NCBI GenBank assembly: GCA_018433835.1
Contig: JAHDQM010000005.1
Coordinates: 1 to 64,000 of the forward strand
Direction: 5' to 3'
Source: Methanoculleus sp.
GTDB lineage: Archaea; Halobacteriota; Methanomicrobia; Methanomicrobiales; Methanoculleaceae
Length of the DNA: 64,000 nucleotides
The translations under genes and the position numbers were made by a program. How positions within the stretch are numbered: position 1 is the stretch's first letter; every line of letters begins with the position of its first letter. Positions 8,471 to 17,236 of the stretch are shown one piece after another. The notes below the pieces were generated by a model that worked only from the letters and a program-made list of their open reading frames with translations, was not told the DNA's origin and did not search any database.

Positions 8471-9109
8471 TTACGTGTCTTTGTCCTGGATGAGATGATC
8501 GAGATGAATTTTCCGGAGCATATCCTTGCAATTTACCCTGAAACTGCTGACGAGTTGCTCAACGTCCATCTCCTCCATGTTCTGGACGAGTGTGTCAACG
8601 TCGTCGTTCTCGGACTGAGACGCCTCGGCCGTCTCATGCATAGGTTTCACTCCCGGCATAGGAATGCGATGCACTTCTGCGGGCGATTCCGGAGAATGTT
8701 TCGGCAGGGATGCCCCACCGGCCTTCTTCGGCCCGGCGGACGGCTTCGTTCTTCCCGAAACGGCCTTGCCCGACGACGGTCTTCCCCGTCTTCCTGTATC
8801 GGGTTCTCCGGTTGCAAACGGACGGTTGAATTCCAGGGCGAGTTTGACCTGCTCAGGCGTCAGAAGGTTCAATTCTGCCGCCACCTCGGTCTCGTCACCC
8901 TCCAGTATCGCATCCGGTACGTGCTGCCCTTTCCTGTCCCCATATTCGGCAAGCATCACCAGACCTTCGTTCAGCACCAGGGTAGCACTCTCGCTGCCAA
9001 GGATGATCGTGCAGATCCCGGTAAACTGTGTTGAGCTCATCTCCTCTATCAGGGCACGGGATGTCGTGGACTTGAGAAGACGATGGAACCGACCGCGCGG
9101 CAGTTGCAT
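8471..9109 (-). CDS. DUF2226-like protein with a disordered middle
   Basis: The 212-residue product has an N-terminal domain (MQLPRG, FTGICTIIL, LVLNEGLVMLAEY) of the DUF2226/PATAN type. A low-complexity Lys/Pro/Gly/Ser linker spans about 105-150. An acidic C-terminus (DDVDTLVQNMEEMDVEQLV) is followed by a short basic helix. Its N-terminus matches the one at 2586-3257, so the two are paralogues flanking the block. It is the first gene of a three-gene run (this, membrane Roadblock, MinD) behind the TATA box at 9151-9158. Confidence 0.6.
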   Translation of the reverse strand: MQLPRGRFHRLLKSTTSRALIEEMSSTQFTGICTIILGSESATLVLNEGLVMLAEYGDRKGQHVPDAILEGDETEVAAELNLLTPEQVKLALEFNRPFATGEPDTGRRGRPSSGKAVSGRTKPSAGPKKAGGASLPKHSPESPAEVHRIPMPGVKPMHETAEASQSENDDVDTLVQNMEEMDVEQLVSSFRVNCKDMLRKIHLDHLIQDKDT

Positions 9110-9150
9110 TCAGACATCTTTAGTTCAGTAGTATGAAATAAACCTTGCCA

Positions 9151-9158
9151 TTTATATC
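9151..9158 (-). promoter_or_regulatory. TATA box for the DUF2226/Roadblock/MinD run
   Basis: The minus strand reads AAGATATAAATGG here, 42-49 nt upstream of the ATG at 9109. This predicts transcription from about 9130 with a short leader. Confidence 0.6.
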
Positions 9159-9209
9159 TTCAGAAAGGAGCCCGATATGAATAGATTGGGGTGCTCTAAC
9201 TGCGTACCA

Positions 9210-9686
9210 CTAAAAATCGTCCCCGGACACCCCGGCCCACTTCTGCAGGATCTCGAGGATCATCTGCCCGGCAACCTGGACCCCCTCTTCTACTGCCGGG
9301 TCTATCTCCTGGCTGAACGCCCGGATCTCGCCCACTTCGATTCCGATTGTCACGATCTCTGCGACATAGCCAAGTTCGCGGGCTATCGCCACCACCTCCC
9401 CGATCCCTATATCGTGGAATGCATATGCCGGAAGGTCCCAGGAGGGCGGTGTCTCAAACGTGAGGACGTCGCCGATACGCTCGCCGATACCCACCATCGC
9501 ATCGACTATCGCCACCTTCTCATATCCCTCCATCAGCGGGATCAGGCCAAAGCCCCCGGTGCCGCCATCGATCACGTCGACGCCGGCGAACCTCCCTTCG
9601 AAGAGGCGCATCGCCATAATCCCCGCCCCGTCGTTTCCCATGAGAGGGTTCCCGCACCCGATGATACAGACCCGGTTCTTCTGCAT
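9210..9686 (-). CDS. NiFe hydrogenase maturation endopeptidase (HycI/FrcD family)
   Basis: The 158-residue protein begins with the family motif GCGNPLMGNDGAG (residues 10-22, Asp19 expected to bind nickel). It has the second acidic site in IVDAMVGIG and a histidine in AYAFHDIG. These proteases cut the C-terminal tail of the large subunit after nickel insertion. The large subunit at 3620-4987 has a matching 15-residue tail, so it is a likely substrate. The gene lies just upstream of the regulatory run, on the same strand. Confidence 0.93.
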   Translation of the reverse strand: MQKNRVCIIGCGNPLMGNDGAGIMAMRLFEGRFAGVDVIDGGTGGFGLIPLMEGYEKVAIVDAMVGIGERIGDVLTFETPPSWDLPAYAFHDIGIGEVVAIARELGYVAEIVTIGIEVGEIRAFSQEIDPAVEEGVQVAGQMILEILQKWAGVSGDDF

Positions 9687-9778
9687 GATCTTCTTCCCTA
9701 CCGATTATATGCGGCAAGGTACAAAATGATACTGAAAACCCTTTGACCGCGAACTGTTAGTCCCGGGAGCGGGACGTG

Positions 9779-10579
9779 ATGCGCATGATCCGTATCGTAT
9801 CAAAACCGACCGATACGCCGGACGACAACTCGACCGGCGCTGTTATACGGGAGCTGGAGAGAGCCGGTGCCCCATACGGTATCCTCGACCTCGGTGCAGT
9901 CGACCCTCTCGACTCCGGGTTTGAGAACGAACTCGTATGGGTCTGTGGAATTCGGCAGGACGGGCATCAGTTCGAGACCCTGAACGTGCTCTCGCTCCAG
10001 AACCGGGTGATCAATACACCCGCGAGCATCGTTGCCTGTGCATCCAAAGTGATGACGTCCGCCCTCCTTCTGCACAACGGAGTGCGGACACCGGAAACGG
10101 CCTACATGCGATCGGAGGCGCGGGCGCGGGACTTCCTTCTGCGGCACGAAAAAGTCGTTTATAAGCCGCTCTACGGGTACGACGGGAACGGTATCAGGCT
10201 CGTGACGAAGCCGGACGAGCTCGGGCCGGGACCCTGGTACCTGCAGGAGTACGTGCCAAACGACCGGGACTTCCGTGTCTTCGTCCTCGGCGGGGAGGCC
10301 GTCGGCGCGATAGCCCGGGTGTCCGATAGCCTGATGCACAATATTCACCAGGGCGGGATCGGCATGCCGGTCCCGATCGACGAGGAGATGCGTGCCATCG
10401 CCGAGGCTTCGGCGTCGGCGATCGGGATCGACTACTGCGGCGTCGATCTCCTCCTGGACCGGGAAGGCTACACGGTTCTCGAGGTGAACGGGACGCCGAA
10501 CTGGCACTGCATGGCGGCACCCATCCCGAAGCTGCTCGCTCTATACCTCATCGAGAGTGAGCGCGGGATGCGTGCCTGA
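9779..10579 (+). CDS. RimK-type ATP-grasp ligase
   Basis: The product has 266 residues from the ATG at 9779, which has GGGAG nine bases upstream; GTG 9776 and ATG 9785 are alternatives. ATP-grasp features are VVYKPLYGYDGNGI (nucleotide-binding loop), YLQEYVP, DFRVFVLGG and the magnesium site DLLLDREGYTVLEVNGTPNW. Methanogen relatives include MptN and CofF, which add glutamate to tetrahydromethanopterin or coenzyme F420, and RimK itself. The sequence does not settle which. It is divergent from the hydrogenase protease and monocistronic. Confidence 0.85.
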   Translation: MRMIRIVSKPTDTPDDNSTGAVIRELERAGAPYGILDLGAVDPLDSGFENELVWVCGIRQDGHQFETLNVLSLQNRVINTPASIVACASKVMTSALLLHNGVRTPETAYMRSEARARDFLLRHEKVVYKPLYGYDGNGIRLVTKPDELGPGPWYLQEYVPNDRDFRVFVLGGEAVGAIARVSDSLMHNIHQGGIGMPVPIDEEMRAIAEASASAIGIDYCGVDLLLDREGYTVLEVNGTPNWHCMAAPIPKLLALYLIESERGMRA

Positions 10580-10634
10580 GGAGAGGAGGGGAGCGGAGGC
10601 CTTCAGGGCCCCGGCACCGCCCTGGAGGGCGATC

Positions 10635-10919
10635 TCACTGGAGATACTCGATCTCTTTTAATGTCTTCTCTGCAAGTTCTTTCATCCGGGCGGAGATCCG
10701 GCCCGATGACGAGAACTCCACATCCTTCATGGCGTTCGCAAGTTCCGTTCCGAGCACGAATATTGCATATTTATGTTCCATTTTGCTCTTATGCACCTGA
10801 GAAGGGTCTATCTTCAACGCATAATACTGCGAGAATTTCAACTCCGGGTTCTGCAACTCAAAAAAGTCTTTAATCTCAGTAAGAATCCCATGTAAGGCTA
10901 TTAACTCTTCCTTGTGCAT
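10635..10919 (-). CDS. UPF0058 family protein
   Basis: From the ATG at 10919 (94 residues) the protein starts MHKEELIALHGILTEIKDFFE, the typical start of UPF0058, a small, mostly helical archaeal family of unknown function. An in-frame ATG 17 codons upstream lies inside the promoter and adds a low-complexity hydrophobic run, so it was rejected. The gene sits directly downstream of dnaG but has its own strong TATA box. Confidence 0.85.
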   Translation of the reverse strand: MHKEELIALHGILTEIKDFFELQNPELKFSQYYALKIDPSQVHKSKMEHKYAIFVLGTELANAMKDVEFSSSGRISARMKELAEKTLKEIEYLQ

Positions 10920-10949
10920 ATTCTCTCCCAGAGATAAAAATAGTGGATA

Positions 10950-10964
10950 TAAATATATATAAAT
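10950..10964 (-). promoter_or_regulatory. TATA box of the UPF0058 gene
   Basis: The minus strand carries a very AT-rich TTTATATATATTTAT run 31-45 nt before the ATG at 10919. It lies in the short gap after the dnaG stop. Confidence 0.65.
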
Positions 10965-10982
10965 TTGCACCCGGGATAGCCG

Positions 10983-12209
10983 TTATCCTATCTTTATAAG
11001 CCTGATGGACAGCGGGCGCTTTATAATACCTTTAAAGTCCCGGGCAGCTACGAACTCGAGGTCTCTTCCGCCGAGCTGATCGAGGAGTTTCTGGTCGATG
11101 ATGCGATCGACGACGAGCCCTTCGACATCGCCGTTCAGGTTCTGGAGTGCGCCCTCGACATCGGTAGCGTTCGATTCCAGGAGGACCGTGTAGTCCGGGG
11201 ACAGGAACCGCGCAATTTTTTTGTCCCGGACGTCGGCCATGTGCTCGCCGAGCGTCGAGGGCGGCTTCCGGCTCTCCTCCCTCTCGTTTCTCTGCTGTGG
11301 CGACGGCCGCTCATCTTCAACGGCAGGTACCCGTACCTCGACGGAGCCGGCGTACACAGGCAACCGCTCCCCTCCCTCCTCGTCGGGGACCGGGGCGGTG
11401 ATCACCTCCGCGGGCACTTTGTTCCGGAGCGCCTTGACGATCTCCTTGCGGCTCATCTCCTCGACGCTCTTTCCTCGCGGGCTGTATGCCACGAAGTCGA
11501 TCTCGGCGACCTGGAGGAGCTCGCGGAGGATCAGTTCCCCGCCCCGGTCCCCGTCGAGCAGGGTCGTCGCGGTCTTCTGCGAACAGAGGTCGATGATGAT
11601 GCGCGGGACGTTGGTTCCCTCGACCGCAACCGCGTTCTTGATCCCGTAGCGCAGCAGGTTGATGACGTCGGCCCGCCCTTCGACGATGATGATGGCGTCG
11701 GAGGCCATGACGTTCGGGCCCGCATGCACCTTTTCTTCGCCGAGGTACTCGAGTTTCTCTATCCTGATGACTTCCCTGACCTCGTCGAGCAGGTCGTCGC
11801 TGTTGATGGCGCCTTCGTCGAAGTCTTCGAGGAGGAGTTCTTTTGCGCGCTCGACGATCTTGCGCCGCTTGGTCACCCTGATGTCCTCGATGCGGTCGAC
11901 CCTCACGCGGGCCGTGCACGGCCCGACCCGGTCGATCGTCTCAAGCGACGATGCAAGGAGCGCGGTCTCCGCCCGGTCCAGTGATGATGAGATGAGTATT
12001 TCGCCTTTGGTCTCTCCCCGCTTCGTGGTTATCTGAACGTCTATCCTGCCGACGCGACCTGTTCTCTGTAAATCGCGCAGGTCGAGGTCTTCGCCGAGTA
12101 AACCCTCGGTCTGGCCGAATATGGCACCCACTACGTCGGGTTTATCGACCACCCCCTCGATCTGCAGAGTAAGATGAATGAGATACTTGGTAGTTTCTGG
12201 TGAATACAT
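10983..12209 (-). CDS. dnaG: Archaeal DnaG-like protein (Toprim domain)
   Basis: The 408 residues match the usual length of archaeal DnaG. The Toprim core has IIIVEGRADV (Glu177) and DGDRGG (219-224). The N-terminal third (YLIHLTLQIEGVVDKPDVVGAIFGQTEGL) is characteristic of the archaeal form, which associates with the exosome and can make RNA primers. A Glu/Arg/Pro-rich linker at about 290-320 precedes a conserved C-terminal segment. A TATA box lies at 12287-12297, giving a leader of roughly 55 nt. Confidence 0.95.
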   Translation of the reverse strand: MYSPETTKYLIHLTLQIEGVVDKPDVVGAIFGQTEGLLGEDLDLRDLQRTGRVGRIDVQITTKRGETKGEILISSSLDRAETALLASSLETIDRVGPCTARVRVDRIEDIRVTKRRKIVERAKELLLEDFDEGAINSDDLLDEVREVIRIEKLEYLGEEKVHAGPNVMASDAIIIVEGRADVINLLRYGIKNAVAVEGTNVPRIIIDLCSQKTATTLLDGDRGGELILRELLQVAEIDFVAYSPRGKSVEEMSRKEIVKALRNKVPAEVITAPVPDEEGGERLPVYAGSVEVRVPAVEDERPSPQQRNEREESRKPPSTLGEHMADVRDKKIARFLSPDYTVLLESNATDVEGALQNLNGDVEGLVVDRIIDQKLLDQLGGRDLEFVAARDFKGIIKRPLSIRLIKIG

Positions 12210-12286
12210 GGAGTCTTGCCTCCTTCAGTGTAAATCTGATCGCCGTATGCCGCGCAGGCTTTCATGCGCGCGGGCATAGGGTCAAC

Positions 12287-12297
12287 TATATATCTAG
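12287..12297 (-). promoter_or_regulatory. TATA box of dnaG
   Basis: The minus strand reads CTAGATATATAG here, about 80 nt before the dnaG ATG. Confidence 0.55.
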
Positions 12298-12358
12298 GGT
12301 GCAATTACTTAAATCAGATGGCGATCCGAACGCAAGATTTTTTAAAAGTAAAATCCAA

Positions 12359-12385
12359 AAATGCGGCCCTACAGGGGTCGCATTT
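12359..12385 (-). terminator. Triloop hairpin, probable terminator after the DUF167 gene
   Basis: A 12-bp stem (two G-T pairs) closes a three-base ACA loop: AAATGCGGCCCT-ACA-GGGGTCGCATTT. On the minus strand it is followed by a T-rich tract running to about 12330, which fits an archaeal terminator for the gene ending at 12465. The three-base loop recalls the dispersed hairpin repeats elsewhere in the window. Confidence 0.5.
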
Positions 12386-12464
12386 GAATTTATCTTACAG
12401 TATAGTTCTTCCGTGATAAAAGCCGTTTCATCCCGGTGAGCTCGCCTCTTTCGTCCTCACCTGT

Positions 12465-12782
12465 TCAGGCACCGGCGGCATTCAGGGATGCAACAATCGA
12501 TGATTTCGATAAGCCGGCGATCGCCACGGTCTTTGATGAAGACGTGTGCCCGGCGACGATGCTCACGTCGGCGCGGGGTATGCCGAACGTCTCCGCGAGG
12601 AGGTCGATGATGGCGCGGTTCGCCTTCCCGCCGACGGCAGGGGCTGCCACCTGGCATCGAATACTCTTCCGCCACTCGTTGTAGCCGGCCGGAAACAAGG
12701 ACTGCTTTGCACCTGCCGTAACGTCGAGCACTATGATCACTCCGTGTGCGGATTCGACGACGGCATCGGCATAGGGCTCCAT
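12465..12782 (-). CDS. DUF167/YggU (UPF0235) family protein
   Basis: From the ATG at 12782 the product has 105 residues with the family signature: VTAGAKQSLFPAGYNEWRKSIRCQVAAPAVGGKANRA continuing to VSIVAGHTSSSKTVAI (given in parts: AGAKQ, APAVGGKANRAI, GHTSSSKTV). These are small single-domain proteins of unknown biochemical role. An upstream in-frame ATG at 12818 would add 12 residues that the family lacks. Confidence 0.9.
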   Translation of the reverse strand: MEPYADAVVESAHGVIIVLDVTAGAKQSLFPAGYNEWRKSIRCQVAAPAVGGKANRAIIDLLAETFGIPRADVSIVAGHTSSSKTVAIAGLSKSSIVASLNAAGA

Positions 12783-12978
12783 AAGAAAAAGACCTCTTGA
12801 AGGGATGTCGCCCGGCACTAACGATCGATGCTCACAGGCGGCTTGTGCCGGTCCTCACCCGATCGAACCCATGTGCCAGGCGTGCCTGTCGCGCACCTGG
12901 GTTGTCCCGCAGATCATGTCCAGGCGTTTCGCCAGGTGATCACCCGGGGACCTAAAGATGCGCTTTATCGGCCCTGTA

Positions 12979-14241
12979 TTATTTATTTTGCGAGGATAAA
13001 TATCCTTGCCCGGGATGCCACGCCGCACACGCCTCCCGCAAGTCGCCGTGAGCGTAGGCCCGCACTCCCCCGACGACCACCTCTTCCGGGAAGACCGCAT
13101 CGAGCCCCTCGAACGGCGACCAGCCGCACTTTGCGTGGAGGCACGAGGCGTCGATGCGGGTGATTTCGTCCGGGTAGAGGGCGAAGTCCGCCCGGTCGCC
13201 CGGCTCAAACCCTGCGCGCGGGACGCCGAGGATGGCGGCAGGCCTCCACGACGTCTTCTCGATCACCGAGGCGAGGGTGATCCGCTTTTTCCTGACCGCT
13301 GCCATCAAAAGCGGCACCATCGTCTCGACCCCGGGGATACCGGAGGGAGCGGTCTCGAACGGCACGGCTTTCTCGCTGAGCGTGTGCGGTGCATGGTCGG
13401 AGGCGATAACGTCGATCGCCTCCCAGCAGGACCACAGATCGCGCCGGGTCTCTTCGTCCCTGAGCGGGGGGTTCACCCGGGCCCGGGTGTCGTCCGCATC
13501 GAACATCCCGTGCGAGAGGAAGAGGTGGTGCGGCGTCACCTCCACCGTGCCGCGTGCGGCCCCGATCGAGGCGGCGGTGCTGAGGTGACAGAAGTGGAGC
13601 CCCATGTCGGTCGGGGCGAGGGCACAGACCTCCCGCACGGCGCGCGCCTCTCCGGCACCGGATCGTGCGCTGTCGTGTTCGGCGAGCGTTGCCGGCGCCT
13701 GGCCCGAGACCTCCTCCGCGTGGACCGTGACGAGTCCCCCAAGGGCGTGGATGCGGGAAAACAACCCTTTGAGGGTCTCCGCATCAAGCCCCTCGCCGTA
13801 GCTCGACGGTGCTGCGAAGGTCTCTCCGAACGCCATCGCACCGGCATCCCGCATCCCGGCAAGATCGGCGTCCGGAAGAACGCCTGCGTTCACCGCAAAC
13901 CCACATACGGCCTGCTCTTCGGCCTCGCGGATACGTGCCCGGAGGAGCTCGGGCGTGGTGATCGGGGGGACGGTGTTCGGTTGGTCGACGACGACAGTCA
14001 CCCCGCCGGCGACCGCGCTCATCGTGCCCGTGTGCCAGTCCTCCTTCTCCGCCTGCACTCCTCCCCGCATGTGAACGTGCATATCGACTGCTCCCGGAAG
14101 GCAGGTATATCCTCTACAGTCGATCGTCTCTCCAGCACGCACCGGTGCGCCGACGTGCCGGACGATACCCCCGGTGACGACGATATCTGCGCGCCGCCCC
14201 GTCGGGAGCGTCACGTTCCGGAGCACCAGATCGGCAGTCAT
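12979..14241 (-). CDS. pyrC: Dihydroorotase
   Basis: The 420-residue amidohydrolase closes and opens the dihydroorotate ring in pyrimidine synthesis. Metal-binding histidines are in DMHVHMRGG (His55, His57). Further motifs are VTVHAEE, LHFCHLSTA, VTPHHLF and the catalytic Asp in IASDHAPHT. The start is set by a 4-nt ATGA overlap with the preceding gene at 14238-14241, although the frame stays open far upstream inside that gene. An ATG three codons earlier is possible. Confidence 0.95.
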   Translation of the reverse strand: MTADLVLRNVTLPTGRRADIVVTGGIVRHVGAPVRAGETIDCRGYTCLPGAVDMHVHMRGGVQAEKEDWHTGTMSAVAGGVTVVVDQPNTVPPITTPELLRARIREAEEQAVCGFAVNAGVLPDADLAGMRDAGAMAFGETFAAPSSYGEGLDAETLKGLFSRIHALGGLVTVHAEEVSGQAPATLAEHDSARSGAGEARAVREVCALAPTDMGLHFCHLSTAASIGAARGTVEVTPHHLFLSHGMFDADDTRARVNPPLRDEETRRDLWSCWEAIDVIASDHAPHTLSEKAVPFETAPSGIPGVETMVPLLMAAVRKKRITLASVIEKTSWRPAAILGVPRAGFEPGDRADFALYPDEITRIDASCLHAKCGWSPFEGLDAVFPEEVVVGGVRAYAHGDLREACAAWHPGQGYLSSQNK

Positions 14242-15152
14242 CCGCAGCATGTCTCCAGGTCGTCCCGGGTCGCGTAGTACACCTTGACCATGTAGGCGGG
14301 GCGGTAACGTGTCTTTGATTCGCGGAGCCCGGGCACGCCCATGTCGCACTCCCTGTTGACGTAGCGGTAGCGATCCCGGAGCCCCGCCGCCGTCTCGGTC
14401 GTGATCACCTTGTAAATGCCCGGGTAGGTCTCGGGGAGCGCCTTCTCGAAGTGGACGACCGCCATATCCTCGTTGACCCTGCCGACAATCGATATCGCCC
14501 CGATGGTTCCGCCGATTCTGACAATCCAGCCCTCGAGGCCGATAGCGAAGAAGTGATTCACCGCAAAGAGGATGGCTTCTTTTTCGGCGGCGAGGATTGG
14601 CTCGGAGTCGCAGTCCCGCCACTCGCACCAGACGACCAGGAACTCCCAGACCTCGTCGATGTTGCTTTTCGTGATCTCCTCGACCGTATACGCATACTCC
14701 CGCCCAAACCGGTTAACCTGGCGCCTGATGGTGGCGTAACTTTTTCCGGCAAGGTCGGCGAGGGCTTCGGTCCGGTAGATGTAATCGAAGAAGTCCCGGT
14801 TTTCGCGCAGGGGAAGCGCCGGGTAGAGTTCCCGGATCAACGCTTCATTTGCCGGGTCGAGGACCCACAGGGGCGCATCACCGCCCTCCCTCGCTGCGAG
14901 GTCGATGACGTCCCCGATCAGGTCCGGATTTTTTGGGCCGATCGGCATGCGGAACGACGTGACATCGTTGATGGTGCTTGAGAGGACGATTGACCCTTCG
15001 ACGTTTGCAAAGCGGTAATTCGCGTAGTGGTTCCAGCAGACCATGTTCGCGAACGTGTTGTCGCTGTGCACCTGGGGGAACTGCAGGTAGTGCTCCCGGA
15101 AAAGGTCGCGATCGTCCAGGCTCACGGGTTTGAAGTCGGTAAATTCCAGCAT
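14238..15152 (-). CDS. DUF2156-family protein (GNAT-like fold)
   Basis: The 304 residues are typical of DUF2156, a double-GNAT family related to the lysyl-transfer domain of MprF. Visible features are HSDNTFANMVCWNHYANYRF near the N-terminus, and in the second half YRYVNRECDMGVPGLRESKTRYRPAY, the most conserved segment. Members are thought to transfer an acyl or aminoacyl group; the substrate is unknown. It is translationally coupled to pyrC and follows the GNAT gene by 3 nt, so the three genes form a probable operon. Confidence 0.85.
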   Translation of the reverse strand: MLEFTDFKPVSLDDRDLFREHYLQFPQVHSDNTFANMVCWNHYANYRFANVEGSIVLSSTINDVTSFRMPIGPKNPDLIGDVIDLAAREGGDAPLWVLDPANEALIRELYPALPLRENRDFFDYIYRTEALADLAGKSYATIRRQVNRFGREYAYTVEEITKSNIDEVWEFLVVWCEWRDCDSEPILAAEKEAILFAVNHFFAIGLEGWIVRIGGTIGAISIVGRVNEDMAVVHFEKALPETYPGIYKVITTETAAGLRDRYRYVNRECDMGVPGLRESKTRYRPAYMVKVYYATRDDLETCCG

Positions 15153-15155
15153 GCC

Positions 15156-15587
15156 TCACCAATCTTTCGGATACCATCGCATGGGTATGTGTCCCTCCAT
15201 TCTCCGGAACCCAAGCGCGGTATAGAATGTTTCTGTCCCGGGTTCGGCGACAAGGGCGACCCAGGTGACACCTGCAGAGCTACAGTAATCCAGCAGCGTT
15301 GATAAGATCATCGTTCCGACGCCCCGGCCCCGGTAGCCGGGGAGGACGACCAGGTCCTGGACGTAGCCGTCCGAGACCCCGTCCGAGATTACTCTGCCCA
15401 TGCCGACCGCTCTGCCCGTTGCAGGGTCGACGGCGACGGCAAAGGCGAAACTCCCCGCGATGAGGGCGGCAAGATCGGCAGGGTCCCATTCTTCTTTCCA
15501 CCAGCCGCCAGCCCGGTAGAGGCCGGCGATCGTCTCCACGTCCCAGACGTCCACCAGGCGCACCTCGATGTCTGCCTCCTCCGTCAT
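15156..15587 (-). CDS. GNAT-family N-acetyltransferase
   Basis: The acetyl-CoA site is visible as VQDLVVLPGYRGRGVGTMIL (motif A, R/Q-x-x-G-x-G/A), with motif B FYTALGFRRMEG near the end. From the ATG at 15587 it has 143 residues. GAGAGG lies nine bases upstream of that ATG, and a TATA box at about 15625-15632 predicts transcription from about 15603. In-frame ATG 15605 and GTG 15617 are alternatives. The acceptor is unknown. Confidence 0.9.
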   Translation of the reverse strand: MTEEADIEVRLVDVWDVETIAGLYRAGGWWKEEWDPADLAALIAGSFAFAVAVDPATGRAVGMGRVISDGVSDGYVQDLVVLPGYRGRGVGTMILSTLLDYCSSAGVTWVALVAEPGTETFYTALGFRRMEGHIPMRWYPKDW

Positions 15588-15678
15588 CGTAGACTGCCTC
15601 TCCATAAGACTGCTCACGGTGTTATCGTATATGACAGGCGTGGGTCACCCGGGGCTGCACAAAAAGTGGTGTCGCCTG

Positions 15679-16674
15679 CTAGCAGACTCGCGGGACCGGG
15701 TCGCCAATCGGCGGTTCGATGAACCGTTCTCCACCGATGGCGGTCCGCATGACCACATGGGAGCCTTCGACGACTTCGCCGACGATCGCCGCATCCCGCC
15801 CGTAGGGATGCGAGCGGAGCGCCGCGAGGACGGCCCGGGCATCAGTGGGTGCGACCCCCATGATGACTTTGCCCTCGTTCGCCACCTCGAGGGGGTCGAG
15901 GCCGAGCATGCCGGCGGCGCTCCGGACGCTCGTCCGGAAGGGGAGGGCCTCTTCCTCGATGACGACCCCGACACCGCTCTTTCTCGCCATCTCGTTGATG
16001 GCGTTCGCAAACCCGCCCCTCGTCGGGTCTTTCATGGCGTGGATATCCCCGGCGTTGAGCGCCCGCTCGACGAGCGGCCAGAGGGGGGCGACGTCGGAAC
16101 GGATCTGGCCGCCGAAGTCGAATCCCTCCCGGTGGGCCATGATGGCGATGCCGTGGTCGCCGATGGTGCCGCTGACGATGATTTTGTCGCCGGTTAAAAG
16201 ACCGTTGTCCCGCACCACCCGCTCGGCGATGCCGATGCCGGCGGTGTTGACGACGATGGTATCGAGCGCGCTCCGCTCGAGAACCTTGGTGTCTCCCGTG
16301 ACGAGGTTTGCCCCGCACTCGCCGAGTGCGGCGTCCATCGATGCGACGATCCGCTCGAGGTCGGCGACCTCGAAGCCTTCGGGGATGACCATGCCGCACG
16401 AGAGCGCGATCGGCCGTCCGCCCATCATCGCAAGGTCGTTGATGGTCCCGCAGACGGCAATACGCCCGATGTCCCCGCCGGGGAAGAAGATCGGCGATAC
16501 CACGTGGTTATCGGTCGTAAAGACGATGTTCTGGCCGTTGAGCGGGATGACCGCGCCGTCGTCCAGCGACTCGAGCCCTATCCCGCCGGCGTTGTTGTGC
16601 TTGAGATTGGTGATGACGCGCAGGAGCTCGCCCATCACTTCGCCGCCGGCACCGTGCATGAGGTTGACTTTCAT
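15679..16674 (-). CDS. hypE: Hydrogenase maturation factor HypE
   Basis: The 331-residue protein ends in PRVC, the C-terminal cysteine that receives the carbamoyl group from HypF and is dehydrated to the thiocyanate that becomes the cyanide ligand of the NiFe site. ATP-binding features of the PurM-like fold are GAGGEVMGE, DDGAVIPL, GTINDLAMMGGRP and KDPTRGGFA. The start at 16674 makes an ATGA overlap with hypA; a longer open frame reads into hypA antiparallel sense and was dismissed. Confidence 0.97.
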   Translation of the reverse strand: MKVNLMHGAGGEVMGELLRVITNLKHNNAGGIGLESLDDGAVIPLNGQNIVFTTDNHVVSPIFFPGGDIGRIAVCGTINDLAMMGGRPIALSCGMVIPEGFEVADLERIVASMDAALGECGANLVTGDTKVLERSALDTIVVNTAGIGIAERVVRDNGLLTGDKIIVSGTIGDHGIAIMAHREGFDFGGQIRSDVAPLWPLVERALNAGDIHAMKDPTRGGFANAINEMARKSGVGVVIEEEALPFRTSVRSAAGMLGLDPLEVANEGKVIMGVAPTDARAVLAALRSHPYGRDAAIVGEVVEGSHVVMRTAIGGERFIEPPIGDPVPRVC

Positions 16675-17012
16675 TCTTCGTCCACTTCTATCTCGATATT
16701 GGTGACTACGATCTCCATTCCTGCAACGATCTCCGGGAGTTTTCCACACCGAGGACAGACAAACCGCTCGTCTCCCTCGTAGCCGCAGGAGCAGCGGGTG
16801 CGCGCCTCGATATCCCGGCACGAGAGCCGGGTTTCCGGAAAGAGCGGGTCGTCCTCGATGATGACGTTGAAGAGGAACTCCACCTGCTCGGGGTTCACCA
16901 TCGCCATCTTGCCGACATCCACACAGACGGACTTCACCTCTTTTGCGCTGTTCTCGAGCGCCGCCCGGCGTGCAGTCGTGTAGATGTCGTAGGCGATGCT
17001 GTACTCGTGCAT
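16671..17012 (-). CDS. hypA: Hydrogenase nickel incorporation protein HypA
   Basis: The 113 residues start MHEYSIAYDIY (His2 and Glu3 bind nickel). They carry a zinc site CSCGYEGDERFVCPRC at about 73-88. HypA delivers nickel to the hydrogenase large subunit. It overlaps hypC by one base (TAATG) and hypE by four, giving the order hypC-hypA-hypE in one transcript. Confidence 0.97.
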   Translation of the reverse strand: MHEYSIAYDIYTTARRAALENSAKEVKSVCVDVGKMAMVNPEQVEFLFNVIIEDDPLFPETRLSCRDIEARTRCSCGYEGDERFVCPRCGKLPEIVAGMEIVVTNIEIEVDEE

Positions 17013-17236
17013 TACTCCTCCATCGCAGCGTAGACCTGCCTGAAGACCTCCCGGGTTTCAAGCCCCTCCTCTCTGCTGAGGCGCTGGATGGCGAACCCGA
17101 CGTGGACGAGCACGAACTCTCCGACTTTGACGTCGACGAGGTCGAGCCTGACCTCCTGCTGCAGGTCCCCGAAATCGACGACGCCGATGTTGCCCTCCTT
17201 TATCTCGAGTACCTCAGCGGGCATTGCAATACACAT
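17012..17236 (-). CDS. hypC: Hydrogenase assembly chaperone HypC
   Basis: The 74 residues begin MCIAMPAEV, with the invariant Cys2 exposed after methionine removal. They contain the conserved VGEFVLVHVGFAIQRLS segment. HypC carries the Fe(CN)2CO unit with HypD and docks on the large-subunit precursor. hypD, hypB and hypF are not in the window. Confidence 0.97.
   Translation of the reverse strand: MCIAMPAEVLEIKEGNIGVVDFGDLQQEVRLDLVDVKVGEFVLVHVGFAIQRLSREEGLETREVFRQVYAAMEE

Noticed and set aside
12828-12978. Possible RNA gene between the DUF167 gene and pyrC
   Set aside because: Several short complementary stretches exist but no cloverleaf or other known RNA fold could be built.
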